In this document: piece after piece, positions 25,172 to 33,036 of the stretch
How positions within the stretch are numbered: position 1 is the first letter of the stretch
Layout: each line of letters starts with the position of its first letter
Assembly: GCF_000018405.1 (NCBI RefSeq)
Contig: NC_009943.1
Coordinates: 2,793,001-2,857,000 of the forward strand
Length of the DNA: 64,000 nt
Direction: 5' to 3'
From: Desulfosudis oleivorans Hxd3
Lineage (GTDB): Bacteria; Desulfobacterota; Desulfobacteria; Desulfobacterales; Desulfosudaceae
Program-made: the position numbers and the translations under genes
The notes under the pieces: generated by a model
The model's input: only the letters and a program-made list of their open reading frames with translations
Database searches by the model: none
Told to the model about the DNA's origin: nothing

Positions 25172-26407
25172 TCAGGCGTTCCCGCCGGTCGCCAGCTTGC
25201 GCTGCTGAACCTTTTCATTGGCCTGTTTCAGGGTATCGCTGAGTACGTCAATATCCACCGGCTTATGCAGGTAGGCAAAAGCCCCCAGTTCCATGCACAC
25301 CTTTTTGTCGGCCTCGGAGCCATGGCCGGTAAGAATGATCACCTCGATGTCCGGCCGGGTGGCCTTGACCTTGCGCAGCACCTCGATACCGTCGATACCC
25401 GGCATCTTCAGGTCCAGGATCATCACTTCGGGCTCCTCCTCGGCCACCATGTTCAGGGCCGACTCGCCGTCATAGGCCACGGCCGATCCCATATCCCGCA
25501 TGATCAGCCGCTCGGACAGGGTCTGCACAAACTCGCGCTCGTCGTCCACCAGCAGCACCTTGGAAGGCATTTGAAAATCGTACTTGCGATAAATATCGGT
25601 CTGGTAAAAGTTTTCCCCTACCCTGGTTTCCACGCCTTTGACGTCGGGCACCTTCTCCACCAGGGCTTTCAACTCCTCCTCCAGGCGGGCGAGCATCAGC
25701 ACATGTTTATTAATGGTGATGGTCACTTTGCCGTCCCTGGCATGGGTGGAGACGTTGTGTCCGGCCTTTGCCAGCACCTCGCCGGCCCGGGCCGCCAGCT
25801 GGAAATCGGCCACTGCCTGGCGGGACCGGGTGGTGGGCTGGACCACATCGGCGCCCAGGTGTTGTACAATCAACTCGGCCGCCTGTTCCGGAGCGGTTTT
25901 GTCCATGGGCACCACCATGTCATAAAGCTCCGACTGCCAGGGGTCCTCATCCCCCTTGGCGGCCTTGACCCAGGTTGCTGCCTGTTCCGTGTGTTTTCGA
26001 ATCAGGGCGGCCGCGTCTTTTTCAGACATCTTTTTCTGCTGCCGGACCGTCTCCACCCGGAACTTTGCGTCCGCCACCAGGCAAACCCGCAGCACATGGG
26101 TGATGTCCGGCGGAATCAGCAGGCTGGCAAATCCTGAAACAATCAGGTTGTCCGCGTCCAGCAGATCGGCCAGGGCCAGGCGCAGGTAGGCAACGGCCCG
26201 CTCCTTTTCATGGGTAAACGGGTTGAACACCGATGCCTTGGCGGCAAAGGCGTTTTCGATCTTTTTTTCCGAAAGTCCGGACAGACGGGCCGCGTCTGCT
26301 ACCAGGGCGTCATCGGTAACCAGCCGGTGGCCGGTGCGCTCCCGGCAGGCCTCAATAACGGCCTCTGCGTTGCAGAAGGTGGCGCTGAAAATCGCTAACG
26401 TTGACAT
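25172..26407 (-). CDS. Cytidylate-kinase-like / response-regulator fusion protein
   Basis: A 411-residue three-part protein. Residues 1-200 resemble the cytidylate-kinase-like P-loop-fold family (LAIFSATFCNAEAVIEACRE, and ITHVLRVCLVADAKFRVETV), but the classic GxxGxGKS loop is not visible. Residues about 205-275 look like a BON/ACT-size alpha-beta segment (VTITINKHVLMLARLEEELK). Residues about 285-405 are a full receiver with VLLVDDEREFVQTLSERLIM, Asp in VMILDLKMPGIDG, LTGHGSEADK and LHKPVD. It is sandwiched between sulP and the Cache kinase gene. Possible role: linking anion uptake to phosphorelay. Confidence 0.78.
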   Translation of the reverse strand: MSTLAIFSATFCNAEAVIEACRERTGHRLVTDDALVADAARLSGLSEKKIENAFAAKASVFNPFTHEKERAVAYLRLALADLLDADNLIVSGFASLLIPPDITHVLRVCLVADAKFRVETVRQQKKMSEKDAAALIRKHTEQAATWVKAAKGDEDPWQSELYDMVVPMDKTAPEQAAELIVQHLGADVVQPTTRSRQAVADFQLAARAGEVLAKAGHNVSTHARDGKVTITINKHVLMLARLEEELKALVEKVPDVKGVETRVGENFYQTDIYRKYDFQMPSKVLLVDDEREFVQTLSERLIMRDMGSAVAYDGESALNMVAEEEPEVMILDLKMPGIDGIEVLRKVKATRPDIEVIILTGHGSEADKKVCMELGAFAYLHKPVDIDVLSDTLKQANEKVQQRKLATGGNA

Positions 26408-26440
26408 GATATGTATCCTTTTTCCTATAGGTTTATTTCA

Positions 26441-28552
26441 TTATGCAATCCGGCAGACCGTCATCAGCGGGCAGTCGGGTTCATCCGCGTTCTGGTGAGC
26501 GTCGGCATGAATGGCGCACACCGCTTTTTCCATGGTGGGATAGATGTTCTCCGGGCCGATCCTGGCCAGCAGGTGGGTCCGCTCCAGCACCCGCATCACC
26601 GACTCGTTCACCCCACTGAAGGAAATTTTTACACCCGCGCTGCGAACATTGTCAATAAGCAGGGAGAGTGTCTCTTCACCCGAAGCGTCGATGTCGTTGA
26701 TGGCGTTGGCCGCGATCACGATATGGCGCAGGTCCTTGCGTTGCATCATCCGGTCGTTGATCTTGTCTTCCAGGTAGCTGGCATTGGCGAAAAACAGGGG
26801 GCCGTCAAACCGCACCAGGTCGATGTACTTGCATTTCTGCAGGCCGTGGACCATGGCGGCCCGGAACGCGTCATCCTCTTTGCGGGAAAGGGAGGCCACC
26901 GTGGGCCGCATGCTTTTATAAAGAAAGACGCCCAGGGAAAGCGCCACCCCCACCATGATGCCCCGGTCCAGGTGGGGGGCAAAGGCCAGGGTGCAGATAA
27001 AGGAGATGATGGAGATGGCCCCGTCATACCACTGGGCCTTCCATGCATGAATAAAACCGCTGACATTGACCAGGCCGATCACCGCCATCATGATCACCGC
27101 GGCCAGAACAGCCTGGGGCAGGTGGTAGAGAAGGGGCGTGAAAAAGAGCAGCACGATCACCACGGCCAGCGACGTAAACGCGCTGGACAGACCGGTGACC
27201 GCGCCGGCCTGAAGGTTGACGGCGGACCGGGAAAACGACCCGGACACGGGATAGCTCTTGCCGGCCGCGCCGATCATGTTGGCCAGGCCCTGGCCGATGA
27301 GCTCCTGGTTGGGGTCCAGCCGCTGGCCGGTCTTGGCGGCCATGGCCTTGGCAATGGAGATGGCCTCCATGAACCCCAGAAGGGAGATGATGGCCGCATA
27401 GGGAAACAGGTGAAGCATGATTTTCATGTCGATTTTTGGAATCGACATGGCCGGCAGTCCCTTGGGCACCACACCCACCACGGCCCCGCCGCCGCTCATG
27501 GTAATGCTGTCGGGGTTCAGTGCCGCCGCGCGCAACTTGATCCGCCAGGTACGGCCGGAAAGGTTCTGGGCCGCCGGGTCATTCAGGTAAAAAACAGATC
27601 CCGATGCATCGGCCACAAACAGTTTGGACCGCAGCTCATCGCGGTAAAGGTGGGCCTCTTCCTTGAGCTGGTCGATCTTGTAGTTTGCCACGCGCAGGTC
27701 GTGCTCGGCCGCCATCACGGACATGGCGTCATGGGCGGTTTTGGCTTCATCCAGGTGCTTCATGGCAGCGGTACGCTCTTCCACGATAGCCCGAATCTGA
27801 TCGATACAGCCGTTGTAGGCCGTGGCTGTTTCATGCACCTCCGGGGCCTGAATCGCATCCAGGGTGACGGTGGTGTTGTGCTCAAACCCCATGGCCCAGG
27901 CCATGATCGTGGTAACGGCCACGGCCACCAGCACATTGGGAATTCTGGGGTTGATCCTTTTCAATATCACCATGATGGCAAAGGCCAGTGCCCCCATGAA
28001 AAATGTGGGCCAGTGGGTATAGTGGATCGCCGCCTCCACCACGCGAATGATGGTTTCGTAATGGTGGGCCGCCTTGTCCACGTCCACACCGAACAGCTTG
28101 GAAAACTGGGACGAGGCAATAATGATGGCCGCGGCATTGGTAAAACCGTTGACCACCGGGTGGGACAGAAAATTGACCACCAGGCCCAGCCGCAGCACGC
28201 CCAGGGAGAACTGAAAAATCCCCACCATCAGGGCCAGCATGATGGCATAGGCGATATAGCCCTCACTGCCCGCCGTGGCCAAAGGCTCAAGGGAGGCGGA
28301 TGTCATCAGCGATACCACGGCCACCGGACCGGTGGCCAGCTGCCGGCTGGAACCGAACAGGGCCGCGACCAGGGGGGGCAGAAAAGAGGCGTACAGACCG
28401 TAGTAGGAGGGCATGCCCGCCAGCTGGGCATAGGCCATGGACTGGGGAATCAGCACCAGGGCCACGGTGAGTCCGGAAATGCCGTCCACCTTGAATTTGT
28501 CCAGGTTATAGCCCCGCAGCCAGGCCATAAAGGGGAAAATCGCGTTGATCAT
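26441..28552 (-). CDS. SulP family anion transporter with coiled-coil insertion and STAS domain
   Basis: A 703-residue membrane protein. The SulP opening (KVDGISGLTVALVLIPQSMA, YAQLAGMPSYYGLYASFLPP) and about 12 hydrophobic segments identify a sulfate/bicarbonate-type permease. Between about residues 240 and 375 lies a hydrophilic insertion with heptad-like helices (AMKHLDEAKTAHDAMSVMAA, NYKIDQLKEEAHLYRDELRS), absent from ordinary SulP proteins as I know them. A STAS domain covers about 570-690 (HIVIAANAINDIDASGEETL). In a sulfate reducer it may import sulfate. The start is ATG 28552 or GTG 28561. First gene of the signalling operon. Confidence 0.88.
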   Translation of the reverse strand: MINAIFPFMAWLRGYNLDKFKVDGISGLTVALVLIPQSMAYAQLAGMPSYYGLYASFLPPLVAALFGSSRQLATGPVAVVSLMTSASLEPLATAGSEGYIAYAIMLALMVGIFQFSLGVLRLGLVVNFLSHPVVNGFTNAAAIIIASSQFSKLFGVDVDKAAHHYETIIRVVEAAIHYTHWPTFFMGALAFAIMVILKRINPRIPNVLVAVAVTTIMAWAMGFEHNTTVTLDAIQAPEVHETATAYNGCIDQIRAIVEERTAAMKHLDEAKTAHDAMSVMAAEHDLRVANYKIDQLKEEAHLYRDELRSKLFVADASGSVFYLNDPAAQNLSGRTWRIKLRAAALNPDSITMSGGGAVVGVVPKGLPAMSIPKIDMKIMLHLFPYAAIISLLGFMEAISIAKAMAAKTGQRLDPNQELIGQGLANMIGAAGKSYPVSGSFSRSAVNLQAGAVTGLSSAFTSLAVVIVLLFFTPLLYHLPQAVLAAVIMMAVIGLVNVSGFIHAWKAQWYDGAISIISFICTLAFAPHLDRGIMVGVALSLGVFLYKSMRPTVASLSRKEDDAFRAAMVHGLQKCKYIDLVRFDGPLFFANASYLEDKINDRMMQRKDLRHIVIAANAINDIDASGEETLSLLIDNVRSAGVKISFSGVNESVMRVLERTHLLARIGPENIYPTMEKAVCAIHADAHQNADEPDCPLMTVCRIA

Positions 28553-28614
28553 AAGCCGCACCTTTTCCTTTACATGAATTTCTGTTCCAATATTTTATAA
28601 ACCCGTAAAAAGTC

Positions 28615-28746
28615 TATTTGCGATGGCAAAGTAAAAAGTTCAAGATCAAGGCGTCGCAAATCCCGAGGAATGAGGCGTACTTGTCGTACGTCGCAGTGAC
28701 GAGGGGTGCAGCGCAACGCAGATATTGGGCTTTTTACGAAGCCATC
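28615..28746. repeat. REP-like dispersed element with GGCTTTTTACGAAGCC tail
   Basis: About 130 bases: AAGGCGTCGCAAATCCCGAG, GGCGTACTTGTCGTACGTCG (containing the palindrome CGTACTTGTCGTACG), GCAGCGCAACGCAGATA and the tail GGGCTTTTTACGAAGCCATC. The AAGGCG…GCAACGCAG layout parallels the element at 1165-1240. Tail-only remnants lie at about 42209-42230 and 45972-45993. It fills the gap between TetR and sulP. Confidence 0.65.
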
Positions 28747-28752
28747 AATATT

Positions 28753-29328
28753 TTATTTTACCATGCGACCAATCAAGGACATCAGTTCATTATAAAGCGC
28801 TCCCGCATCATACAGGTTGCAGTTCTTGAACCGGACAATGCCGTCCACCGTGGAGAGCAGCACCAGGGCGGTTTTACGGGGTGAAAGGCTGCCCACTGAT
28901 CCGTCGGCCTGCCCTTCGACCAGGGCTTTTTCAAAAATGTCCACGAAACAGTTGTAAATCTCCTCCAGCAGGGTTCTGCAAAACTCGTTTTCCTCGGCCA
29001 GCTTGTAAGGATAATAGCGATGCAGCAGCAGAAACCAGGGCTGCCGGGTGCCGGCCAGGTAGAGGTAAAAGGCCACTGACGCCTCCAGCCGGGCCGCACC
29101 GTCGGTAAACTCTTTTTCACCGAAATAGTGGGAAAACTCCTCCAGAATGCCGTCCTTTACACTGCTCAGCACGGCCAGAAACAGGTCCTCTTTGGTTTTA
29201 AAATGATAAAAAATCGTGGCGCTGGCAACGTCGCTCATGGCCGCCACCTCACCCATGGAGGTCTCCTTGAACCCCTTTGTGGCAAACAGAAACGTGGCGA
29301 CTTCAAGAATCTCGTGCTTTTTTGACAT
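28753..29328 (-). CDS. TetR family transcriptional regulator
   Basis: A 191-residue regulator. The N-terminal helix-turn-helix is clear: ILEVATFLFATKGFKETSMG, EVAAMSDVASATIFYHFKTK. The C-terminal part is a variable helical ligand domain. ATG at 29326-29328 is preferred; an in-frame TTG precedes it. It has its own promoter followed by a double palindrome at 29354-29398, so autorepression is likely. Ligand unknown. The next gene downstream on the strand is sulP, 200 bases on, with a REP element between. Confidence 0.88.
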   Translation of the reverse strand: MSKKHEILEVATFLFATKGFKETSMGEVAAMSDVASATIFYHFKTKEDLFLAVLSSVKDGILEEFSHYFGEKEFTDGAARLEASVAFYLYLAGTRQPWFLLLHRYYPYKLAEENEFCRTLLEEIYNCFVDIFEKALVEGQADGSVGSLSPRKTALVLLSTVDGIVRFKNCNLYDAGALYNELMSLIGRMVK

Positions 29329-29353
29329 CAACCCATCTCTTTTCGTTTTTAAT

Positions 29354-29398
29354 AAAACTGACTGATGGATCAGTCAGACTGACTGTTAAGTCAGTTTT
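29354..29398. promoter_or_regulatory. TetR-type operator (nested palindromes)
   Basis: CTGACTGATGGATCAGTCAG (29358-29377) is a palindrome with perfect 9-base arms. ACTGAC-N6-GTCAGT (29378-29395) is adjacent. The outer edges AAAACTGAC (29354-29362) and GTCAGTTTT (29390-29398) also pair. It overlaps the -10 and the predicted transcript start of the TetR gene. Confidence 0.72.
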
Positions 29399-29422
29399 AC
29401 CCGCATGGGTTTTTTCTGTCAA
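29394..29422 (-). promoter_or_regulatory. Sigma-70 promoter of the TetR gene
   Basis: Minus-strand TTGACA (29417-29422), 17-base spacer, TAAAAC (29394-29399). The -10 overlaps the edge of the operator palindrome. Confidence 0.6.
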
Positions 29423-29593
29423 GCTTTTTTTATTGTTTTTTACCTGGCCACTTGAATCCTGGCCCCCTTGACCCCTTCTGAAACAGATCGGCCCAACCGA
29501 AAAAATTGTGCGCTCGGCGTCACCTTCTCTTGATATTGATCTGCTTTTTTTGACATGGTATGGTGTCTTTCCACAATCAACACAGGAGTGCAC

Positions 29594-30199
29594 ATGAACT
29601 ACATCGTAAAAGACCTGATGGTGCCCATCTCGGAATATGCCACCGTGCCGGTGGGCGCCACCCTGTTTGAGGCGGTGCTGGCCCTGGAAGAGGCCCAGCT
29701 CAATTTCGACCGTTCCAAGTACCAGCACCGGGCCATCCTGGTGATGGACGACAATAATCACGTGGTGGGCAAGCTCAGCCAGCTCAACGTGCTGCACGCC
29801 CTTGGCGCTGATGTTGACAACCGGGAAATCAAGACCATCCGCCAGTTGGACCGGTTCGGATTTACGCCGCAGTTTATCAGCGCCATGGAGGCCCGGAGAC
29901 GGTTTGCCGGCCGCAGCCTGAAAAACATCTGCGCCGCACCCGCCGCCATGAAGGTGGAGCAGTTCATGAAAGCCACCACCCCCGGTGAATACGTGGATGA
30001 AAACGTCACCCTGGAAAGCGTGATCCCCCAGTTTGTCTACGGCGCCCATCTCTCCCTGCTGGTGACCGGCAACGGTGACATCGTGGGCATTCTCCGCCTG
30101 TCCGACGTGTTTGCCGCCGTGTTCCACGCCATGGAAGAGTGTCATCACGAAGCCGCCGGCGCTCCATCAACCGACAAGCCCTCAGGAGAAACAGGATGA
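29594..30199 (+). CDS. CBS-domain protein
   Basis: A 201-residue protein with a CBS pair: first repeat around residues 1-75 (VKDLMVPISEYATVPVGATL, VMDDNNHVVGKLSQLNVLHA), second around 115-180 (QFMKATTPGEYVDENVTLES, LVTGNGDIVGILRLSDVF). CBS pairs bind adenine nucleotides and act as energy sensors. ATG 29594 has AGGAG seven bases upstream. Its stop overlaps the ATG of the beta-helix gene (ATGA), so the pair is translationally coupled; it probably regulates that partner. Confidence 0.85.
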   Translation: MNYIVKDLMVPISEYATVPVGATLFEAVLALEEAQLNFDRSKYQHRAILVMDDNNHVVGKLSQLNVLHALGADVDNREIKTIRQLDRFGFTPQFISAMEARRRFAGRSLKNICAAPAAMKVEQFMKATTPGEYVDENVTLESVIPQFVYGAHLSLLVTGNGDIVGILRLSDVFAAVFHAMEECHHEAAGAPSTDKPSGETG

Positions 30200-31617
30200 A
30201 AGAACTGCAACGCCTTCTGGACAGACTGATACAGCGCGCCAATATCAACCTGCGGGAGATCAACTACGACGCCACGCCGGTGATTCAGAACCTGGTGCCG
30301 TTACGCCAGATGGACAAATTTTACGCCTTTTACGGCATTTCCAACTATCATCCCTTGGACCTTCAGTTCCAGCACGCCAACCTGGCCGGCAGCTATTTTC
30401 TGGGAAAATGCCGGGTGGCCAGCTCCCTGGTCTACAAAAGCGACGTGCGGGGCGACGAACTCAAGAAAAAGGGAGACGTCTTTAAATTCCAGAATTTTGA
30501 AATCCCCATCACCCGGGACGAGGGCATCGACATCGAAGACAGCTTCCTGGTCAAGACCCTGGTGCACAACTTCTCCCACGACCCGGAATCCCTGGAATGG
30601 TTTTTCATCAAAGACACCATCTCCACCCATTATGCCAACATTCACGGCTCGCCCTGCGACGGCTGTTTTCTCGGCCCCTTTGCCACGGCTGACCTCACCA
30701 CCCTTCGGGACTGCATCATCGGCGCCTTTTCCTATGTGCAGGCCGGCGAAATCAGCCACATGAGCATCAAGCCGGGCACCATCTGGGTGCGCAGCCCCGG
30801 CGCGTTCAACTTCTTCTACCAGTACGACCGGAGCCGGCTGGAAAAATACATCAGCTACACCACCGGGTCGGCGCCCACCGGTATTTTCATGGAGGTGGCC
30901 GAGGCGTGCAAGGAGGATTTTCAGAACATCTTTGACCGGGTCCACATCGAACACCCCGTGGCCGTGCCGGAGACAGCGTCGGTGGACCGGTACGCCCTGG
31001 TCAAGGGCGGCACCCACATCAGCGATAACGTGCTGGTGGCCCAGCGGGCCTTTCTGGACAACGCGTGGATGGGCAAGGGCGCCAACGCCCAGGAGAACTG
31101 CTATATCGTGAACTCCCGGCTGGAGGGCAACAACGTGACGGCCCACGGCGCCAAGATTCTGGACGCGGAGCTGGGCAAAAACGTCTTTGTGGGGTTCAAC
31201 AGCTTTCTCAACGGCCGGCCCAAAACCAAGCTCAAGATCGGCGAAGGCTGCATCATCATGCCCCACACCATCATTGACGCGGAAACGCCCCTGGCCATTC
31301 CCGACGGCCACCTGGCCTGGGGCATGATCACCGGTCCCGCCGACATTAAAACCAACACCATTTCCATCAAAGAGTTTGCCGCCGTGTCCGACCACTTTTC
31401 CATGGGCGACCTCTTTTTTGAAGGCAGCGGCAAGGCCTTTGTGGAGGCCTTTGAGCATCGGATTCAGCACATCCTGGAGGCCAACGGCGCGTTTTGCGAC
31501 GGCACCTGCAGCCTGGGCCACGCCCAGTTCAACCAAAAGATCTCCTTTAACACCCTGCAACCCTATTCCGAAGGAGACCTGAAAGGGCTCTTCCCGACCA
31601 TCACCATCCGGCCCTGA
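30196..31617 (+). CDS. Left-handed beta-helix (hexapeptide-repeat-like) protein
   Basis: A 473-residue protein. The C-terminal half shows hexapeptide-like strands of a left-handed beta-helix (ISDNVLVAQRAFLDNAWMGK, NNVTAHGAKILDAELGKNVF, LKIGEGCIIMPHTIIDAE), as in acyl- and nucleotidyl-transferases. The N-terminal part (QFQHANLAGSYFLGKCRVAS, HYANIHGSPCDGCFLGPFAT) also looks repeat-like. It probably makes a trimer and transfers an acyl or sugar group; no active site is clear. It is coupled to the CBS gene, and a terminator at 31643-31681 ends the operon. Confidence 0.7.
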   Translation: MKELQRLLDRLIQRANINLREINYDATPVIQNLVPLRQMDKFYAFYGISNYHPLDLQFQHANLAGSYFLGKCRVASSLVYKSDVRGDELKKKGDVFKFQNFEIPITRDEGIDIEDSFLVKTLVHNFSHDPESLEWFFIKDTISTHYANIHGSPCDGCFLGPFATADLTTLRDCIIGAFSYVQAGEISHMSIKPGTIWVRSPGAFNFFYQYDRSRLEKYISYTTGSAPTGIFMEVAEACKEDFQNIFDRVHIEHPVAVPETASVDRYALVKGGTHISDNVLVAQRAFLDNAWMGKGANAQENCYIVNSRLEGNNVTAHGAKILDAELGKNVFVGFNSFLNGRPKTKLKIGEGCIIMPHTIIDAETPLAIPDGHLAWGMITGPADIKTNTISIKEFAAVSDHFSMGDLFFEGSGKAFVEAFEHRIQHILEANGAFCDGTCSLGHAQFNQKISFNTLQPYSEGDLKGLFPTITIRP

Positions 31618-31642
31618 CCCGGCCCTGCATATCGCCCCTTCG

Positions 31643-31681
31643 ACAGGGAATGCCAAACCATAAAAGGCATTCCCTGTTTTC
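31643..31681 (+). terminator. Intrinsic terminator of the CBS/beta-helix operon
   Basis: 12-bp perfect stem ACAGGGAATGCC (31643-31654) / GGCATTCCCTGT (31666-31677) followed by TTTT. The duplicated segment of the accessory region starts exactly in its right arm (31666). Confidence 0.85.
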
Positions 31682-32012
31682 ATTATCCGAATCGAAATCG
31701 CTATCGGGATCGGGATCGGTATCGAAATCGAGCAGAAAACGATTTCTCCAAATCCCGTAACAGATCAACGCCCGCACAGGCATCACAAGCCAAACAATAA
31801 ATTGAAATAACTAAGAATTATTAATATTCAGCCAACCTGTTCAGCGTTTTTAGCAAAGTTTTTTTAAAAAAAGATATAAACAGTTTGTCATCTGAGCCTC
31901 AAGGACCTTATTTTGTTTGACTTTTTATATATTGACAATCAATTTTCAATCATATTAAATGCCTCAGGGGATATTTTTTCGGTCGGAAACGAGAATCACA
32001 ATAATATTAATG
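31666..32012 (+). repeat. Sequence A, copy 1 (cassette insertion platform)
   Basis: A 347-base AT-rich stretch duplicated at 33826-34155 with roughly 85-90% identity by eye. It contains a hexamer array (31684-31737), a conserved promoter TTGACA (31932-31937) -17- TTAAAT (31955-31960) pointing right, and ends AATATTAATG just before the cassette boundary. Sequence similarity between the copies stops exactly at the GTT at 32012-32014. No gene inside. It behaves like an attI-type region, although no integrase gene adjoins it. Confidence 0.8.
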
Positions 32013-32678
32013 TTCTACGATGAATCATTTGAGGACATAAATTATGCCAAAAAAACATGGAGATATTATCCCCGAAGAAAAAATATTAAATATTATTATA
32101 GTTGTCCGGGGAAAAAAAGTTATACTTGATTCCGATTTGGCGACACTATATGGCGTAGAGACCAGACGCCTAAACGAGCAAGTTCGTCGCAACATTGATA
32201 AATTTCCAGACGATTTTATGTTCCAATTAACCAAAGGGGAATTCGAAAACTTGAAATCGCAATTTGCGACATCAAGTTCCACTTGGGGCGGCCGACGGAA
32301 ACTCCCATTAGTTTTTACTGAACACGGAGCCTTGCAAGCAGCAAATATTCTGAATTCATCCCAAGCGAATAAAATGAGTGTCTTTATCGTCAGGACTTTT
32401 ATCAAGCTCCGTGAGATGGCGTTGAAAAACGAAAAATTATCAAGGAAATTCATAGAATTAGAAAAACGCGTAAGCGACCATGACGAAATTTTAATTGAAT
32501 TGGTTCATGAAATAAGGAAACTTATCGATAGCCCAAAGGGAAAGAAACAATCGATTGGCTTTATAGAACCAGTTAAACGAAAGAAAAAGAATATATCGTA
32601 GAACAAAGCGGTGTAGCTGATGTCACGGTTTGCTTTTCGCTACGCTCAGGCAAGCCCCGCCACAGCTACCCGCATGCG
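32013..32678 (+). mobile_element. Integron gene cassette 1 (ORF6N cargo)
   Basis: A 666-base cassette. Its first core is GTTCTAC (32012-32018) and its own attC begins with GTAGAAC (32598-32604), the exact reverse complement, as needed for a circular cassette attC. The gene starts 31 bases inside and its stop codon lies in the attC, the usual compact cassette design. GC is clearly lower than in the flanks. The module is at the same point of sequence A as cassette 2. Confidence 0.82.
32044..32601 (+). CDS. ORF6N domain protein
   Basis: A 185-residue protein with an N-terminal ORF6N DNA-binding-type domain: RGKKVILDSDLATLYGVETR, RLNEQVRRNIDKFPDDFMFQ, LPLVFTEHGALQAANILNSS. A C-terminal coiled-coil (KLREMALKNEKLSRKFIELE) and a basic tail (VKRKKKN) follow. 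ORF6N proteins occur in phages and on mobile elements and are thought to bind DNA; no specific function is proved. AGGA lies eight bases before ATG 32044. AT-rich codon use differs from the neighbours. It is the only gene of cassette 1 and can be driven by the promoter in sequence A. Confidence 0.88.
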   Translation: MPKKHGDIIPEEKILNIIIVVRGKKVILDSDLATLYGVETRRLNEQVRRNIDKFPDDFMFQLTKGEFENLKSQFATSSSTWGGRRKLPLVFTEHGALQAANILNSSQANKMSVFIVRTFIKLREMALKNEKLSRKFIELEKRVSDHDEILIELVHEIRKLIDSPKGKKQSIGFIEPVKRKKKNIS

Positions 32679-32684
32679 TTAACT
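32598..32684 (+). repeat. attC recombination site of cassette 1
   Basis: Left core GTAGAAC (32598-32604). Inner arms GCGGTGTAGCTG (32608-32619) and CAGCTACCCGC (32663-32673) pair over 11 bases with one extra unpaired T at 32612, like the extrahelical base of attC sites. It closes with GCGTT (32676-32680). Total about 87 bases, within the attC size range. Confidence 0.82.
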
Positions 32685-32703
32685 GCCGACCAGGTGTATA
32701 AAT

Positions 32704-33036
32704 ATGCCATCCCTTTTCGACAACCTCCCCCCCGATCTGGCCGAAGAGTTCTTTGAGACCCTGTGGAAGACGGACAGCGTTAAAATCGAACGGATCGTAT
32801 CAAAGGGCCACGCCTCTCCACCGGGATTCTGGTACGACCAGGAAGAAGACGAGTTTGTCCTGGTGGTCAGGGGAAGCGCCGGTCTCAGGTTCGAGGGCCG
32901 GGAAGATATTGTTGAACTCAGGGCCGGAGACTGGATCAACATCAGGGCCCATGTGAGGCACCGGGTGGAGTGGACCGACCCGGCCGGAGAAACCGTGTGG
33001 CTGGCTGTTTTCTCCCGGAGAGAAAGCCGATCTTGA
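32704..33036 (+). CDS. Cupin-domain protein, copy 1
   Basis: A 110-residue single cupin barrel. Motif 1 region GFWYDQEEDEFVLVVRGSAG and motif 2 region AGDWINIRAHVRHRVEWTDP supply possible metal ligands (Glu, His, His). Small cupins of this EDEFVLVV type are widespread and lack an assigned function. A paralog at 37606-37923 is about 88% identical in DNA by eye over the shared length, differing mostly at the 5' end and last codons. It lies just behind cassette 1, so it belongs to the duplicated platform and not to the cassette. Confidence 0.82.
   Translation: MPSLFDNLPPDLAEEFFETLWKTDSVKIERIVSKGHASPPGFWYDQEEDEFVLVVRGSAGLRFEGREDIVELRAGDWINIRAHVRHRVEWTDPAGETVWLAVFSRRESRS

Noticed and set aside
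26411-28600. A long open frame of about 729 codons on the plus strand opposite sulP.
   Set aside because: It is His-, Gly- and Gln-rich, shows no family motif, and is the usual antisense shadow of GC-rich coding DNA; the minus strand carries a clear SulP protein.
28753-29593. The TetR operator as direct regulator of the divergent CBS gene.
   Set aside because: The CBS start is about 200 bases away and no operator half-site or convincing promoter overlaps its start region, so a link cannot be supported.
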